From an uncultured Prevotella sp. (GTDB taxonomy: Bacteria; Bacteroidota; Bacteroidia; Bacteroidales; Bacteroidaceae), in NCBI GenBank assembly GCA_934183135.1, contig CAKPRX010000004.1, positions 1-49,295 on the forward strand: DNA of 49,295 bases, given 5' to 3'. A program made the position numbers and the translations under genes. This document shows, piece after piece, positions 25,744-34,238 of this stretch (position 1 is its first letter; each line of letters begins with the position of its first letter). The notes under the pieces are model-generated. The model worked only from the letters and a program-made list of their open reading frames with translations. It was not told the DNA's origin and did not search any database.

Positions 25744-27611
25744 GGCCGCACCTCCCCCTGCTGACGGTCGCTGCGGATGAGGGCCAGCAGGTGGTCTACG
25801 GCCTCGTCCTCAGGGATATTCTTCTCGACACACTCCTGGCGGCGGTAGAGCGACACACGGTTAACACCGGCGCCCACATAGCCGTAGTCGGCATCGGCCA
25901 TCTCGCCGGGGCCGTTGACGATACAGCCCATGATGCCTATCTTGAGACCCTTGAGGTCGGCTGTGGCCTCCTTGATACGTGCGATGGTGGTACGCAGGTC
26001 GTAGAGGGTACGCCCGCAGCCCGGACAGGATATGTACTCGGTCTTGCTCACACGCAGACGGGCCGCCTGCAGGATGGCAAAGGCCGTATCGGCCATGTCG
26101 GCCGCCGTGAGGGCTCCGTCGTCCATGAGCCACAGACCGTCGGTGAGGCCGTCTATCATCAGCGCGCCCATGTCGGCGGCAGCGTCGAGCTGCAAGTCGG
26201 GCTTGCTGTCGGTACGGTACATCTGGGCCATCACCACAGGATTGGCCACGCCGGCGGCCATCATCTCGTGAACCAGCGCGCGCTGGGCCCCGGTGCGGTT
26301 GGCGTGGTTGCTCATACATACTACCACCGCCTCGGGATGGGCGCGCAGACAGGAGAGGTACTCCTCGGCCGGGGTGCCAAACTGCAGCACCAGGAACTTT
26401 ATCTCACTGTGTATCATACCCATGAAGGGCATGGCATTGGTGGGAAATATGGGGTAGCAGCGCACCGCGCCGCGCGCCTTCATGTCGGCGTATATGTTAA
26501 AGTCGGCTATGTAGCCCTGTCCAGGGTCTATCTCGTCGGGTATCGTGGCACCCACATAGACATAGTCGGGGCGCGTGTCGCCCTGGGGTACGGCCCCCTT
26601 CTGGCTCACTATCACTACGGGCACCTGGTTGCCCCCTATGTTGCCCACGGCCTGTGTGCTGCGGCGCGTGGGGTGCAGCCAGTCGAACCCTTCGTACATC
26701 TGGCCGGGTATAAGCTGGTGACCCTCGCGGCAGGCGAAGTGGTCTACCAGGCGGCGGGCCACGGGTATCTCGGCCTCGGGCTCTTCAGAGAGCGAGACGC
26801 GTACCGTGTCGCCGATACCGTCAGCCAAGAGGGCACCGATGCCCACGGCGCTCTTGATACGGCCGTCTTCGCCCTCGCCGGCCTCGGTGACGCCCAGGTG
26901 CAGGGGATAGTGCATGTCCTCCTTGTCCAGCTGGGCCACCAGCAGGCGTACCGACTGGACCATCACCACCGTGTTGGAAGCCTTGATAGAGATGACCACA
27001 TCATCGAAATGCTGCTGCTTGCAGATGCGCAGAAACTCCATACAACTCTCCACGATGCCCTCGGGCGTGTCGCCGTAACGGTTACGGATACGGTCGCTGA
27101 GCGAACCGTGGTTGACGCCTATGCGGATGGCCGTGTGATGGGCCCGGCAGATGTCGAGGAACGGGACAAAGCGCTCCTCGATCTTGCGGAGCTCCTGGGC
27201 GTACTCCTCGTCGGTGTACTCCTGGTGTATAAACTTGCGGGCGGGGTCTACGTAGTTGCCGGGGTTGATGCGCACCTTCTCGGCATAGAGCGCAGCCACG
27301 TCGGCCACGTGGGGGTTAAAGTGGATGTCGGCCACCAGGGGCGTGTCAAACCCGTCGGCACGTATGCCGGCATTGATATTCTTCAGGTTCTCGGCCTCGC
27401 GCGAGCCCTGGGTCGTCAGACGCACCAGCTCGCCGCCAGCGCGGATGATGCGCTCAGCCTGAGCCACGCAGCCGTCGGTATCATTGGTATTGGTAGTGGT
27501 CATCGACTGGATGCGTATGGGGTTGTCGCCACCCATGTCGATGGCCCCGATGTGTACCACCGACGTGGGCCTGCGCCGGTAGTTAAACAGGTCAATCGCA
27601 CTTGTACTCAT
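25740..27611 (-). CDS. ispG: 4-hydroxy-3-methylbut-2-en-1-yl diphosphate synthase (flavodoxin), long form
   Basis: This enzyme (GcpE) performs the penultimate step of the MEP isoprenoid pathway, reducing cyclic MEcPP to HMBPP with a [4Fe-4S] cluster. The protein has about 623 aa, the long three-domain form found in Bacteroidota, chlamydiae and plants, against about 370 aa in E. coli. The TIM barrel runs from NPIRIQSMTTTNTNDTDG through VADIHFNP, an insertion domain occupies the middle, and the C-terminal cluster domain has CPGCGRTLYDL and GIMGCIVNGPGE. The start ATG 27611 (MSTSAID) overlaps purE by 20 bp, and another in-frame ATG is at 27617. It is central in the purE-ispG-DUF4886 operon. Confidence 0.96.
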   Translation of the reverse strand: MSTSAIDLFNYRRRPTSVVHIGAIDMGGDNPIRIQSMTTTNTNDTDGCVAQAERIIRAGGELVRLTTQGSREAENLKNINAGIRADGFDTPLVADIHFNPHVADVAALYAEKVRINPGNYVDPARKFIHQEYTDEEYAQELRKIEERFVPFLDICRAHHTAIRIGVNHGSLSDRIRNRYGDTPEGIVESCMEFLRICKQQHFDDVVISIKASNTVVMVQSVRLLVAQLDKEDMHYPLHLGVTEAGEGEDGRIKSAVGIGALLADGIGDTVRVSLSEEPEAEIPVARRLVDHFACREGHQLIPGQMYEGFDWLHPTRRSTQAVGNIGGNQVPVVIVSQKGAVPQGDTRPDYVYVGATIPDEIDPGQGYIADFNIYADMKARGAVRCYPIFPTNAMPFMGMIHSEIKFLVLQFGTPAEEYLSCLRAHPEAVVVCMSNHANRTGAQRALVHEMMAAGVANPVVMAQMYRTDSKPDLQLDAAADMGALMIDGLTDGLWLMDDGALTAADMADTAFAILQAARLRVSKTEYISCPGCGRTLYDLRTTIARIKEATADLKGLKIGIMGCIVNGPGEMADADYGYVGAGVNRVSLYRRQECVEKNIPEDEAVDHLLALIRSDRQQGEVRP

Positions 27612-28101
27612 AGTCATGTATATCTGCCAGTTCCTTGTTGGCCTTCTCTATCTTGGCCCCTAAGCCAGCCTTCCACTCAGCCACCTGACGGGCCACCCCG
27701 TCGTCGCTCAGGGCTATCATCTCGGCCGCCAGTATGGCAGCGTTCTGGGCAGCATTGACACCCACCGTAGCCACGGGTATGCCCGGCGGCATCTGTATGA
27801 TGCTGAGCATGGCGTCCAGTCCGTCGAGCATGCCCTTGATGGGTACGCCGATAACGGGCAGCGTAGTCGAGGCGGCTATCACTCCGGGCAGGGCGGCAGC
27901 CATGCCGGCAGCCGCTATGATGACCCGTATGCCCCGATCCTTGGCTCCCTTGGCAAAGGCTTCTACGGCGTCGGGCGTGCGGTGGGCCGACAGGGCGTTA
28001 ACCTCAAAGGGTATCTTGTGGTCGTTGAGCCACTTACATGCTTTCTCCATGACGGGCAGGTCGCTGGTACTGCCCATGATAATACTAACCATTGGTTTCA
28101 T
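27592..28101 (-). CDS. purE: N5-carboxyaminoimidazole ribonucleotide mutase
   Basis: This 169-aa cytoplasmic enzyme of purine synthesis converts N5-CAIR to CAIR. Class I PurE motifs are clear: IIMGSTSDLPVM at residues 7-18, SAHRTPD with the catalytic His near residue 42, and AAAGMAAALPGVIA near residues 65-78. Its length is typical. It is first in an operon with ispG, whose start lies inside the purE 3' end. No consensus -7 box was found in the 100 bp upstream (28102-28207). Confidence 0.97.
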   Translation of the reverse strand: MKPMVSIIMGSTSDLPVMEKACKWLNDHKIPFEVNALSAHRTPDAVEAFAKGAKDRGIRVIIAAAGMAAALPGVIAASTTLPVIGVPIKGMLDGLDAMLSIIQMPPGIPVATVGVNAAQNAAILAAEMIALSDDGVARQVAEWKAGLGAKIEKANKELADIHDYEYKCD

Positions 28102-28207
28102 AACGCTTATATGTTTTAGAGTATTTTAGTTTATCGTCACCAGGCCCGAAACTGTCAGGGCGTGTAGCCCGTCGTACCTGGCGGTTATCGGTATATACAT
28201 TAATCTG

Positions 28208-28819
28208 TTACAGGATAATGAAGAACCCTACCAGGAGGCCGACGGCGTAGCCGATGAGTACCTGGGAGAGGGTATGCTGGCGCAGGATGATACGGCTGGA
28301 ACCCAGCAGGCCGGCCACGAGGATGGTGAGACACAGCCACCATACCGGGTTGAAGGCGAAGAGGAACGAGAAGGCCAGCAGGGCGCCCGTGACACCGCCT
28401 ATGGCTGCCGTGTGGGTCGAAATCTTCCACCATACGTTGACGATGGCACACAGTATCTGGATGACCAGGGCCGCCATGAGGATGCGGGCCATGAAACTGG
28501 GTATGTGAAACAGCGCCATGAGGTAGTAGCAGGCAAAGTAGCAGAAGATGGACACAGCGTAGGGCACCATGCGGCGCTCGCGCACTCCCATCTCGATGAG
28601 AGTCCATCCCTGGTACCTCCTGTAGAGGTGTATGAGCAGCGTGGGCAGCAGGATGGTAAACAGGTAGACCATGCCTATGACCACCAGCTTGTAGGCCCAT
28701 GGCAGCTGCGACAGGTAGCTCAGCGTGAACAGCACCGCCAGGCCCACCAGAGGCAGGTAGAACGGCGTGAACACCAGGCTCACTATCCGCGCAACCAGAA
28801 TGATGTTCTTCGTGTTCAT
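28208..28819 (-). CDS. PAP2-like membrane phosphatase family protein
   Basis: This 203-aa membrane protein has about six helices. It carries parts of the PAP2/phosphatidic-acid-phosphatase pattern: VRERRMVPY (a poor match to motif 1), WKISTHTAAIGG (motif 2 with His) and GSSRIILRQHTLSQVLIGYAVG (motif 3, with Arg and the nucleophilic His). It may dephosphorylate a lipid pyrophosphate such as undecaprenyl-PP, but motif 1 is weak. Its ATG overlaps the rpoN stop by 4 bp. The longer frame reaching 29062 is only an overlap with rpoN and is discarded. Confidence 0.78.
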   Translation of the reverse strand: MNTKNIILVARIVSLVFTPFYLPLVGLAVLFTLSYLSQLPWAYKLVVIGMVYLFTILLPTLLIHLYRRYQGWTLIEMGVRERRMVPYAVSIFCYFACYYLMALFHIPSFMARILMAALVIQILCAIVNVWWKISTHTAAIGGVTGALLAFSFLFAFNPVWWLCLTILVAGLLGSSRIILRQHTLSQVLIGYAVGLLVGFFIIL

Positions 28820-30309
28820 TTTCGTAATCGTGCTACGGGTATTCCTAACTGTGTGCGGTACTTGGCTACCGTGCGGCGCGCCACGGGGAAGCCCTGCTGC
28901 TTCATCTGCTCGGCCAGGGCGTCGTCGCTGAGCGGGTGCGACTTGTCCTCGTGGTCTATCAGCTCCTTGAGGGCGATGCGCAGCCGGCGGGTAGAGGTCT
29001 CCTCGCCGTCGCTGCCCACATAGCCGTCGCTGAAGAAGAACTTGAGGGGGAAGACGCCCCACTGGGTCTGGGCATACTTGACATTGGCCACACGCGATAT
29101 GGTAGATATGTCGAGCCCGGTAACTCCGGCTATGTCCTTGAGTATCATGGGGCGCAGGTCGCTCTCGTCGCCGTCCAGGAAGAACTGGCGCTGCCAGTCT
29201 ATGATGGCCCTCATGGTGACGGTGAGGGTGTGCTGGCGCTGCCTGATGGCCTTGATGAAGCCCTGGGCCTTGTCTACCTTCTCCTTGGCATAGAGCAGGG
29301 CCTCCTTGTCCTTCCGGTTCATGCTCGCCTTGTTCTTCTTATAGGCATCTATCATGCCGGCAAACGTGGGAGACACGCGCAGCTCGGGCAAGTCGCCGTG
29401 GTTGAGCGTAAAGTTGATGTGCCCCTCGTCGTCGACGGGGTCTATGATGAAGTCGGGCGTTATCTGCTGCAGGTTGCGGCCCTCGGTCTCGCCGAGCGAT
29501 GCCCCCGGCTTGGGGTTGAGCTTGACCAGCTCGCCCATCAGCGTGCGGGCCTGCAGGCCGGTAAGCTGCAGCTCCTGCTGTATCTTGTCCCAGTGCTTGC
29601 GTGTAAAGGCGGTAAAGTAACTGGTTATCACCCTGCGCATCAGATCCTTCATGCGGCCGTCCGGGCGGCGCTCTATCTGGAGCAAGAGACACTCCTGGAG
29701 CGAGCGGGCGCCCACGCCGGGCGGGTCAAAGGTCTGCAGAATGTGGAGCACGCGCTCTATGTCGGCCTCGGACACGTCGATGTTGTTGTAGATGGCCAGC
29801 TCGTCGCAGATGGTGCTGATGGGCTTGTGCAGCAGGCCGTCGTCGTCGAGCGAGCCTATCAGGTACTCCATGACATCGCGGTCGGTGTCGCCCAGGTTCT
29901 CCATGCCCATCTGCTCCTTGAGGCGATCGTAGAACGAGGTGGCGTCGCCATACACGCGCTCCTCGGCTTCGGCCGCGTCGGTGTAGGCATACTGCGAGGG
30001 GGGCATCTCGTCGTCGCCGCCCATCTGCTCAAGGGCGGCGTCCAGGGCATCCTTGCGCTCCTCGCGCTCGTCGGGGGTGTCGTAGCCGTCGTCGGGGGTG
30101 TCGGCCTCGTCCGTGTCGGCAGAGCCGGGGGTGTCGTCGGCCTCGCTCACACACTCCAGGGCGGGGTTGTCGTCCAGCTCGGCCTTGACATTCTCCTCCA
30201 TCTCGCTGAGGGGCATCTCCAGCATCTTCACCACCATCATCTGCTGCTGGGTGAGCCGCTGCTGCTGTACCTGTTTCTGTATCTGTTCCTGAACTAAGCG
30301 TTGTTCCAT
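28816..30309 (-). CDS. rpoN: RNA polymerase sigma-54 factor
   Basis: This 497-aa sigma factor needs AAA+ activators to open promoters of the GG-N10-GC type. The N-terminal glutamine-rich activator-interacting region is QEQIQKQVQQQRLTQQQMM, followed by EMPLSEMEENVKAELDDNPALE. An acidic spacer of about residues 60-110 follows. The core-binding domain includes FDPPGVGARSLQECLLLQI. The C-terminal DNA-binding part contains the RpoN box ARRTVAKYR near residue 478. Its length is normal. It is flanked 12 bp upstream by a conserved unknown gene and overlaps the PAP2 gene downstream by 4 bp; the three share the promoter at 30989-31019. Confidence 0.97.
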   Translation of the reverse strand: MEQRLVQEQIQKQVQQQRLTQQQMMVVKMLEMPLSEMEENVKAELDDNPALECVSEADDTPGSADTDEADTPDDGYDTPDEREERKDALDAALEQMGGDDEMPPSQYAYTDAAEAEERVYGDATSFYDRLKEQMGMENLGDTDRDVMEYLIGSLDDDGLLHKPISTICDELAIYNNIDVSEADIERVLHILQTFDPPGVGARSLQECLLLQIERRPDGRMKDLMRRVITSYFTAFTRKHWDKIQQELQLTGLQARTLMGELVKLNPKPGASLGETEGRNLQQITPDFIIDPVDDEGHINFTLNHGDLPELRVSPTFAGMIDAYKKNKASMNRKDKEALLYAKEKVDKAQGFIKAIRQRQHTLTVTMRAIIDWQRQFFLDGDESDLRPMILKDIAGVTGLDISTISRVANVKYAQTQWGVFPLKFFFSDGYVGSDGEETSTRRLRIALKELIDHEDKSHPLSDDALAEQMKQQGFPVARRTVAKYRTQLGIPVARLRK

Positions 30310-30321
30310 GATGTGTGCTGA

Positions 30322-30966
30322 TTACAAGAAGTAGTCCTTGACCTGTGCGGCAAAGGCGGCCAGGGGCTCGGGGCCGTCGTTGCCGAACCGCTGCCACAGT
30401 GCCTGGCAGGGGGCGGCGAGGGGGCTGTCGGCCACCGTATCGCGGCTGAGGTAGGGGTCCAGCCCCTGAAACTCCTCCATGGCCTGGCAGATGGCTGCCG
30501 GGGTGGCATGGATGAGCCGGCTAAGTTCGATTATCTCGGGGGTCTCGGGCACCATGGTGATGGGCGTGAGGCGGAAGTAGAGGTCGAGCACCATGACCAG
30601 CATGACGGGTGTGAAGACCGTGCCGGGAATGGGCTTGAAGTCTTTCTCCCACGACTCGTTGACGGCCACGCCCTGGTAGAACTCCTCGGGCTGTCCGAAA
30701 CCATTCATCCGCCTGAGCAGTTCGGCCTCGCGCTGCAGCCGCTTGGGCCGGTGGCTGTACTTGCCCCACAACTGCTGTATCAGAGGGGTGTCGAGCTGCC
30801 GCAGCCTGAACATCTGTGTATGCAGATACTGCGGCGGTATGTGCAGTTCGAGCGCCAGGCTGACCAGCGCACGCGAGTAGAGGGGTTTCAGACCTACGGG
30901 CTTGCGCAGGTAGAGCTGCATGAGCAGCAGCCAGTACTCGTCGGACCATAGAGGATGCCTTACCAT
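30322..30966 (-). CDS. Conserved hypothetical protein preceding rpoN
   Basis: This 214-aa soluble protein begins MVRHPLWSDEYWLLLMQLYL. It has no signal peptide and no recognised domain. It has a helix-rich N-terminal half with many Arg/Leu residues (LALELHIPPQYLHTQMFRLR) and a C-terminal half ending VKDYFL. The segment LALELHIPPQYLHTQMFRLRQ could be a winged-helix-type DNA-binding segment, but this is only an impression. It is the first gene of the rpoN operon, 12 bp before rpoN, and the promoter gives it a leader of about 17 nt. Co-transcription hints at a role in sigma-54 control; there is no direct evidence. Confidence 0.75.
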   Translation of the reverse strand: MVRHPLWSDEYWLLLMQLYLRKPVGLKPLYSRALVSLALELHIPPQYLHTQMFRLRQLDTPLIQQLWGKYSHRPKRLQREAELLRRMNGFGQPEEFYQGVAVNESWEKDFKPIPGTVFTPVMLVMVLDLYFRLTPITMVPETPEIIELSRLIHATPAAICQAMEEFQGLDPYLSRDTVADSPLAAPCQALWQRFGNDGPEPLAAFAAQVKDYFL

Positions 30967-30988
30967 AGCTATTTATTATAATATGGTA

Positions 30989-31019
30989 CAAAGTTAGTGC
31001 AAGCCGAAGACAATGCAAA
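30989..31019 (-). promoter_or_regulatory. Promoter of the rpoN operon, carried in a dispersed repeat
   Basis: On the minus strand TTTG (31016-31019), a 19-bp spacer, then TAACTTTG (30989-30996). The spacer matches that of the PfkB promoter in most positions. Confidence 0.8.
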
Positions 31020-31290
31020 GGAAAAAACGAAGTTTTTTACGATTTGCATTGTTGAGGCGAAGCCTACCTTATCAAAAGTTAGTGCAAGCCGAGGGAAATA
31101 CACGATTTAGTTGATAACTAAATCTTCAGAATCACATTTATTTTTATTGCCGAGGCGCAGCCTACCTTCACGGCTACAGCCGTAAAGGGGGCAAGCCGAA
31201 GACAATGCAAAGGAAAAAACGAAGTTTTTTACAATTTGCACTGTTGAGACGACGCCTACCTCGCCCAAAGTCAGTATAAGCCGAGGGATA
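30989..31290. repeat. Dispersed intergenic repeat, copy 2 (internal period about 192 bp)
   Basis: The order A-B-A-B' matches 16548-16797 base for base over long runs, including the palindrome GATTTAGTTGATAACTAAATC near 31100. Unit A occurs at about 30997 and again at about 31189. The second B unit is partial and ends near 31290. It fills the gap between the rpoN operon promoter and the 3' end of the hybrid regulator gene; no ORF is supported. Confidence 0.8.
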
Positions 31291-31327
31291 GACGATGCTA
31301 CCCCAGAGCACGGCAAGGGCATCTACC

Positions 31328-34021
31328 CTACTGGCGGCGCACCCACTCGGTGGGACTGGTGCCCGTGACGGCACGGAACACCTTGGCAAAATGCGAGTAG
31401 TCGGTAAAGCCACAGCTTATGGCCACCTCCTTGAGGGCCCTGTGGGGTGCAGCGGCAAGCATGGCCTTGGCCTGCTTGATTCTGACGATACGTATAAATG
31501 CATTGGGCGATGTGGCGGTAAGGGCCGTCATCTTGCGATGCAGCTGACGGGTGGTTACATGAAGCCTGTCGGCCAGCCCGGCCACCGTAACCTCCTGCTC
31601 CTGGGTAATCATACTGGCTATCAGGCTCTCTACGGTAGAGATAAACGGGTCGGGTATCTCGGGGGCCGACTTGCTATCGGTTACCATGCTACTGCCATAC
31701 TTGGCCCGCAGCATGGCCCGCTGCTCTAACAGCTGGGCTATCTGTGCAAGCAGTTCCTCGGTTTCAAACGGCTTGGTGATGTACGCATCGGCCCCTGCGC
31801 GTATGCCCTCTATCCTGTCGGCCGAAGTGACACGCGCCGTGAGCATAACGATGGGTATGTGGCATACTATCCTGTCGGCCCTAAGCTGCTGGCATAGCTT
31901 CACGCCGTCCATGCGTGGCATCATTACATCGGTCAGGACAAGGTCGGGTACCAGCTGGCGGGCCAAAGCCAGGGCCGAGGCCCCATCTGCAGCCTGTACT
32001 ACCTGATAGTGGGCTGCCGACAACTTAGCCCCGATGAGCTCGGCCACATCAGCGTTATCCTCGGCCACCAGGACGATGGGGGCACCGCTGGAGGGTTCTG
32101 ACAATGTGGCAGCAAGCTGCGACGGAGCCCCACCCGCTGCTGCCGTGCCCGCAGGTTTAAGCCGGGCAGTAACGGGCAGCACCACGATAAAGACGGTACC
32201 CCTGCCAGGCTGGCTCTCTACGGCTATATGGCCGCCCCACTGGCTTACTATCTCGTGGGTAAGCGCCATGCCCACCCCCGTGCCGGTGGCCCGTGCCGGC
32301 GCAGTGGTGTAGAACGGGTCAAAAACATGGGTCACCTGGCTGCTGTCCATGCCACATCCGGTATCGCTTACCCTAAGGGTAAAGGTGTGGGCATCGCTGC
32401 TTATATCTACAGCCACCCTACCTCCAGAGGGTGTGAACTTGAGCGCATTGGACAACAGATTGTCCAGTATCTTGTGCAGATACTCGGGCACGAAGTCGGT
32501 CTCTATCGCGTGCTCATAATGACAGGCGAGCGCTATGCCACGCTGGGCGGCATACTCAGCATGAGCCTCGACCACCATGGCCACCTGGGTACAGATATCG
32601 CCGTACTGCCAGTCGGGCTCGCCGATAACCGACCTCACCCGCGATATGTCAAGCAGCTGCGTTACCAGCGTAAGCAGCCTGTGGCCCTGCCGCTGTATAG
32701 CCGTGGCCCTGCGCACGGTGGCGGCATCGGCCATGGGGCTATGGGCCATCTCGTCGCTCAGGCCCAGGATGACCGTAAGCGGTGTGCGAAACTCGTGGGT
32801 GACATTGGTGAAGAAGTCCTCGCGCAGGCGGGTGGCCTCGCGCAGCGCCAGCATACTGCGCCGACGTACACGCTGTACATAGAGCAGCGTGCTGATAACG
32901 GCCAACAGCACCACCACCGTACAGAGGAAGAGTACCATGCCCTGCCGGCGACCCTGTTTCTCTGCCTGTAGTTCGGCTTGTGCCGTTGTCACTATCTGTT
33001 GCTGGCGAGCCCGCTCTATACTGATACCTATATTATGTATGCGGTCGCGTTTCTCGTTGTCGAGTACACTGTCGCGATAGGCCGTGAACACTATGTGATG
33101 GTCCAGGGCATCGCGGTAGCGCCCCTGGCGCCTCAGTATCTGATAGTAGAGGCGGTGGGTCTCGGCAATGTGCTCCCACGAGTTGATGGCGCGGGCCATA
33201 CGGTCGGTCTGGGCCAGCAGGGCCAGGGCCCGAGCGTCCTGGTGGGTATGGTAGAACACCGATGCCAGGGCCAGGCGTGGTTCCAGCCGATGCCACTGGT
33301 CGTGCGACTGGGCCAGCAGGCTGTCGGCCTGGCGATATTCGGCCAGTGCGCGGGCGTAGTCATGGCGGCGCTCATAGATATGGCCAAAGTAAGTATGACA
33401 GAGGGCTATACCCAGCGTGTTGCTGTCCTGCCGGTTGTAGTACATAGACTGCCGATAGCACGCCATGGCACGGTCATCGTGGCCGCGGGCGCTGCTGATA
33501 GCCCCTAAGTTGGCCCAGTTAATGGCCTGGCCCGTGGCGCTGCCCAGCTGGCGCTCGCCTCGGAGCGCCTGGGTGAACATGCTGTCGGCCAGCGCATAGT
33601 TAGCTATACTCAGGTATATATTGCCAAGCCCGTTGAGGGCCTTTACCCGGTTCTTGCGCATCTGATAGGTGGTGTCCGAGTTCTCGCTGCACAACAGGAG
33701 AGCCTGGTAATGGTAGTTCTGGGCCACATCCAGCAACCCCATACGCCGGTAATCGGTGCCCACATTGTTGAGGGCCTGTATCCACTCACTGCTATCGCCC
33801 ATGGCGCGGGCCTTTTCCAGGCCACGCAGATGCACGCGCAGGGCATCGCCGTAGCGACTGGCATCGCGCAGGCTCTTGCCCTGTTGCCTCAGCAGGGCAA
33901 GGGTATCGGCCATGGCCACGGCCGTGGTGCCCGGTGGCGTCTGGCGGTGGCCGCAGGATGCCAAGGCCCATACGGCCACAAGGCACAGCACTCTGATAAG
34001 GTAGTATAAAGGCTTAGTCAT
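31328..34021 (-). CDS. Hybrid two-component system: TPR sensor, histidine kinase, receiver and AraC domain in one protein
   Basis: This 897-aa regulator holds a whole phosphorelay. It begins with a lipoprotein-like or membrane-anchoring N-terminus (LCLVAVWALASCGH). Tetratricopeptide-like repeats span about residues 35-330 in the periplasm, and a membrane helix follows (VLFLCTVVVLLAVISTLLYV, about 360). The HisKA box is FTNVTHEFRTPLTVILG with phospho-acceptor His409. HATPase motifs LSNALKFTPSGG, DTGCGMD and GTGVGMAL follow. The receiver has Asp698 in LVLTDVMMPRMDG, and a C-terminal AraC helix-turn-helix ends FAKVFRAVTGTSPTEW. Classical Bacteroidota HTCS sensors have beta-propellers and about 1300 aa; this is the shorter TPR type. 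It is divergent from a BspA-like gene, its probable target. Confidence 0.93.
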   Translation of the reverse strand: MTKPLYYLIRVLCLVAVWALASCGHRQTPPGTTAVAMADTLALLRQQGKSLRDASRYGDALRVHLRGLEKARAMGDSSEWIQALNNVGTDYRRMGLLDVAQNYHYQALLLCSENSDTTYQMRKNRVKALNGLGNIYLSIANYALADSMFTQALRGERQLGSATGQAINWANLGAISSARGHDDRAMACYRQSMYYNRQDSNTLGIALCHTYFGHIYERRHDYARALAEYRQADSLLAQSHDQWHRLEPRLALASVFYHTHQDARALALLAQTDRMARAINSWEHIAETHRLYYQILRRQGRYRDALDHHIVFTAYRDSVLDNEKRDRIHNIGISIERARQQQIVTTAQAELQAEKQGRRQGMVLFLCTVVVLLAVISTLLYVQRVRRRSMLALREATRLREDFFTNVTHEFRTPLTVILGLSDEMAHSPMADAATVRRATAIQRQGHRLLTLVTQLLDISRVRSVIGEPDWQYGDICTQVAMVVEAHAEYAAQRGIALACHYEHAIETDFVPEYLHKILDNLLSNALKFTPSGGRVAVDISSDAHTFTLRVSDTGCGMDSSQVTHVFDPFYTTAPARATGTGVGMALTHEIVSQWGGHIAVESQPGRGTVFIVVLPVTARLKPAGTAAAGGAPSQLAATLSEPSSGAPIVLVAEDNADVAELIGAKLSAAHYQVVQAADGASALALARQLVPDLVLTDVMMPRMDGVKLCQQLRADRIVCHIPIVMLTARVTSADRIEGIRAGADAYITKPFETEELLAQIAQLLEQRAMLRAKYGSSMVTDSKSAPEIPDPFISTVESLIASMITQEQEVTVAGLADRLHVTTRQLHRKMTALTATSPNAFIRIVRIKQAKAMLAAAPHRALKEVAISCGFTDYSHFAKVFRAVTGTSPTEWVRRQ

Positions 34022-34048
34022 AGTAACTGGGATATTGGTAGACAGCTA

Positions 34049-34080
34049 CAAAAGTAAGTAATTTGCCGATACTGGCACAA
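34049..34080 (-). promoter_or_regulatory. Promoter of the hybrid regulator gene
   Basis: On the minus strand TTG (34078-34080), 21 bp, then TACTTTTG (34049-34056), an exact TAnnTTTG. The leader to ATG 34021 is about 22 nt. Confidence 0.6.
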
Positions 34081-34126
34081 CAAAACGGACAAAATGTCTG
34101 AAGCAGACCGCTGATTATGCACGCAA

Positions 34127-34162
34127 TGACCGATACATACCGCTCTATGTCCGATACATACC
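34127..34162 (+). promoter_or_regulatory. Direct repeat, probable operator for the AraC-type hybrid regulator
   Basis: TGACCGATACATACC (34127-34141) and TGTCCGATACATACC (34148-34162) are repeated with a 21-bp period, two turns of the helix. The pair ends 22 bp before the -7 box at 34185, over the region where a -33 element is missing. That is the geometry expected for an AraC-family activator. Confidence 0.7.
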
Positions 34163-34184
34163 CCGCGATGGCGCGCATAATGAC

Positions 34185-34192
34185 TAACTTTG
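34185..34192 (+). promoter_or_regulatory. -7 promoter box of the BspA-like gene
   Basis: TAACTTTG fits TAnnTTTG and lies 46 bp before ATG 34239. There is no TTG-type -33 element, consistent with dependence on an activator bound to the repeats at 34127-34162. Confidence 0.6.
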
Positions 34193-34238
34193 TACCGGCA
34201 ACATCACCTATCGTCCTTAACACTTTTCGAGATACACT

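Noticed and set aside
24688..25764. 358-codon plus-strand ORF starting at the 28-bp inverted repeat
   Set aside because: Most of it is antisense to the DUF4886 gene, which has a signal peptide and catalytic motifs. The first 70 codons show no family.
25791..27758. 655-codon plus-strand ORF
   Set aside because: It is antisense to ispG and purE, with low-complexity His/Val/Gly-rich translation and no domain.
28936..30297. 453-codon plus-strand ORF
   Set aside because: It is antisense to rpoN. The translation is biased and has no recognisable motif.
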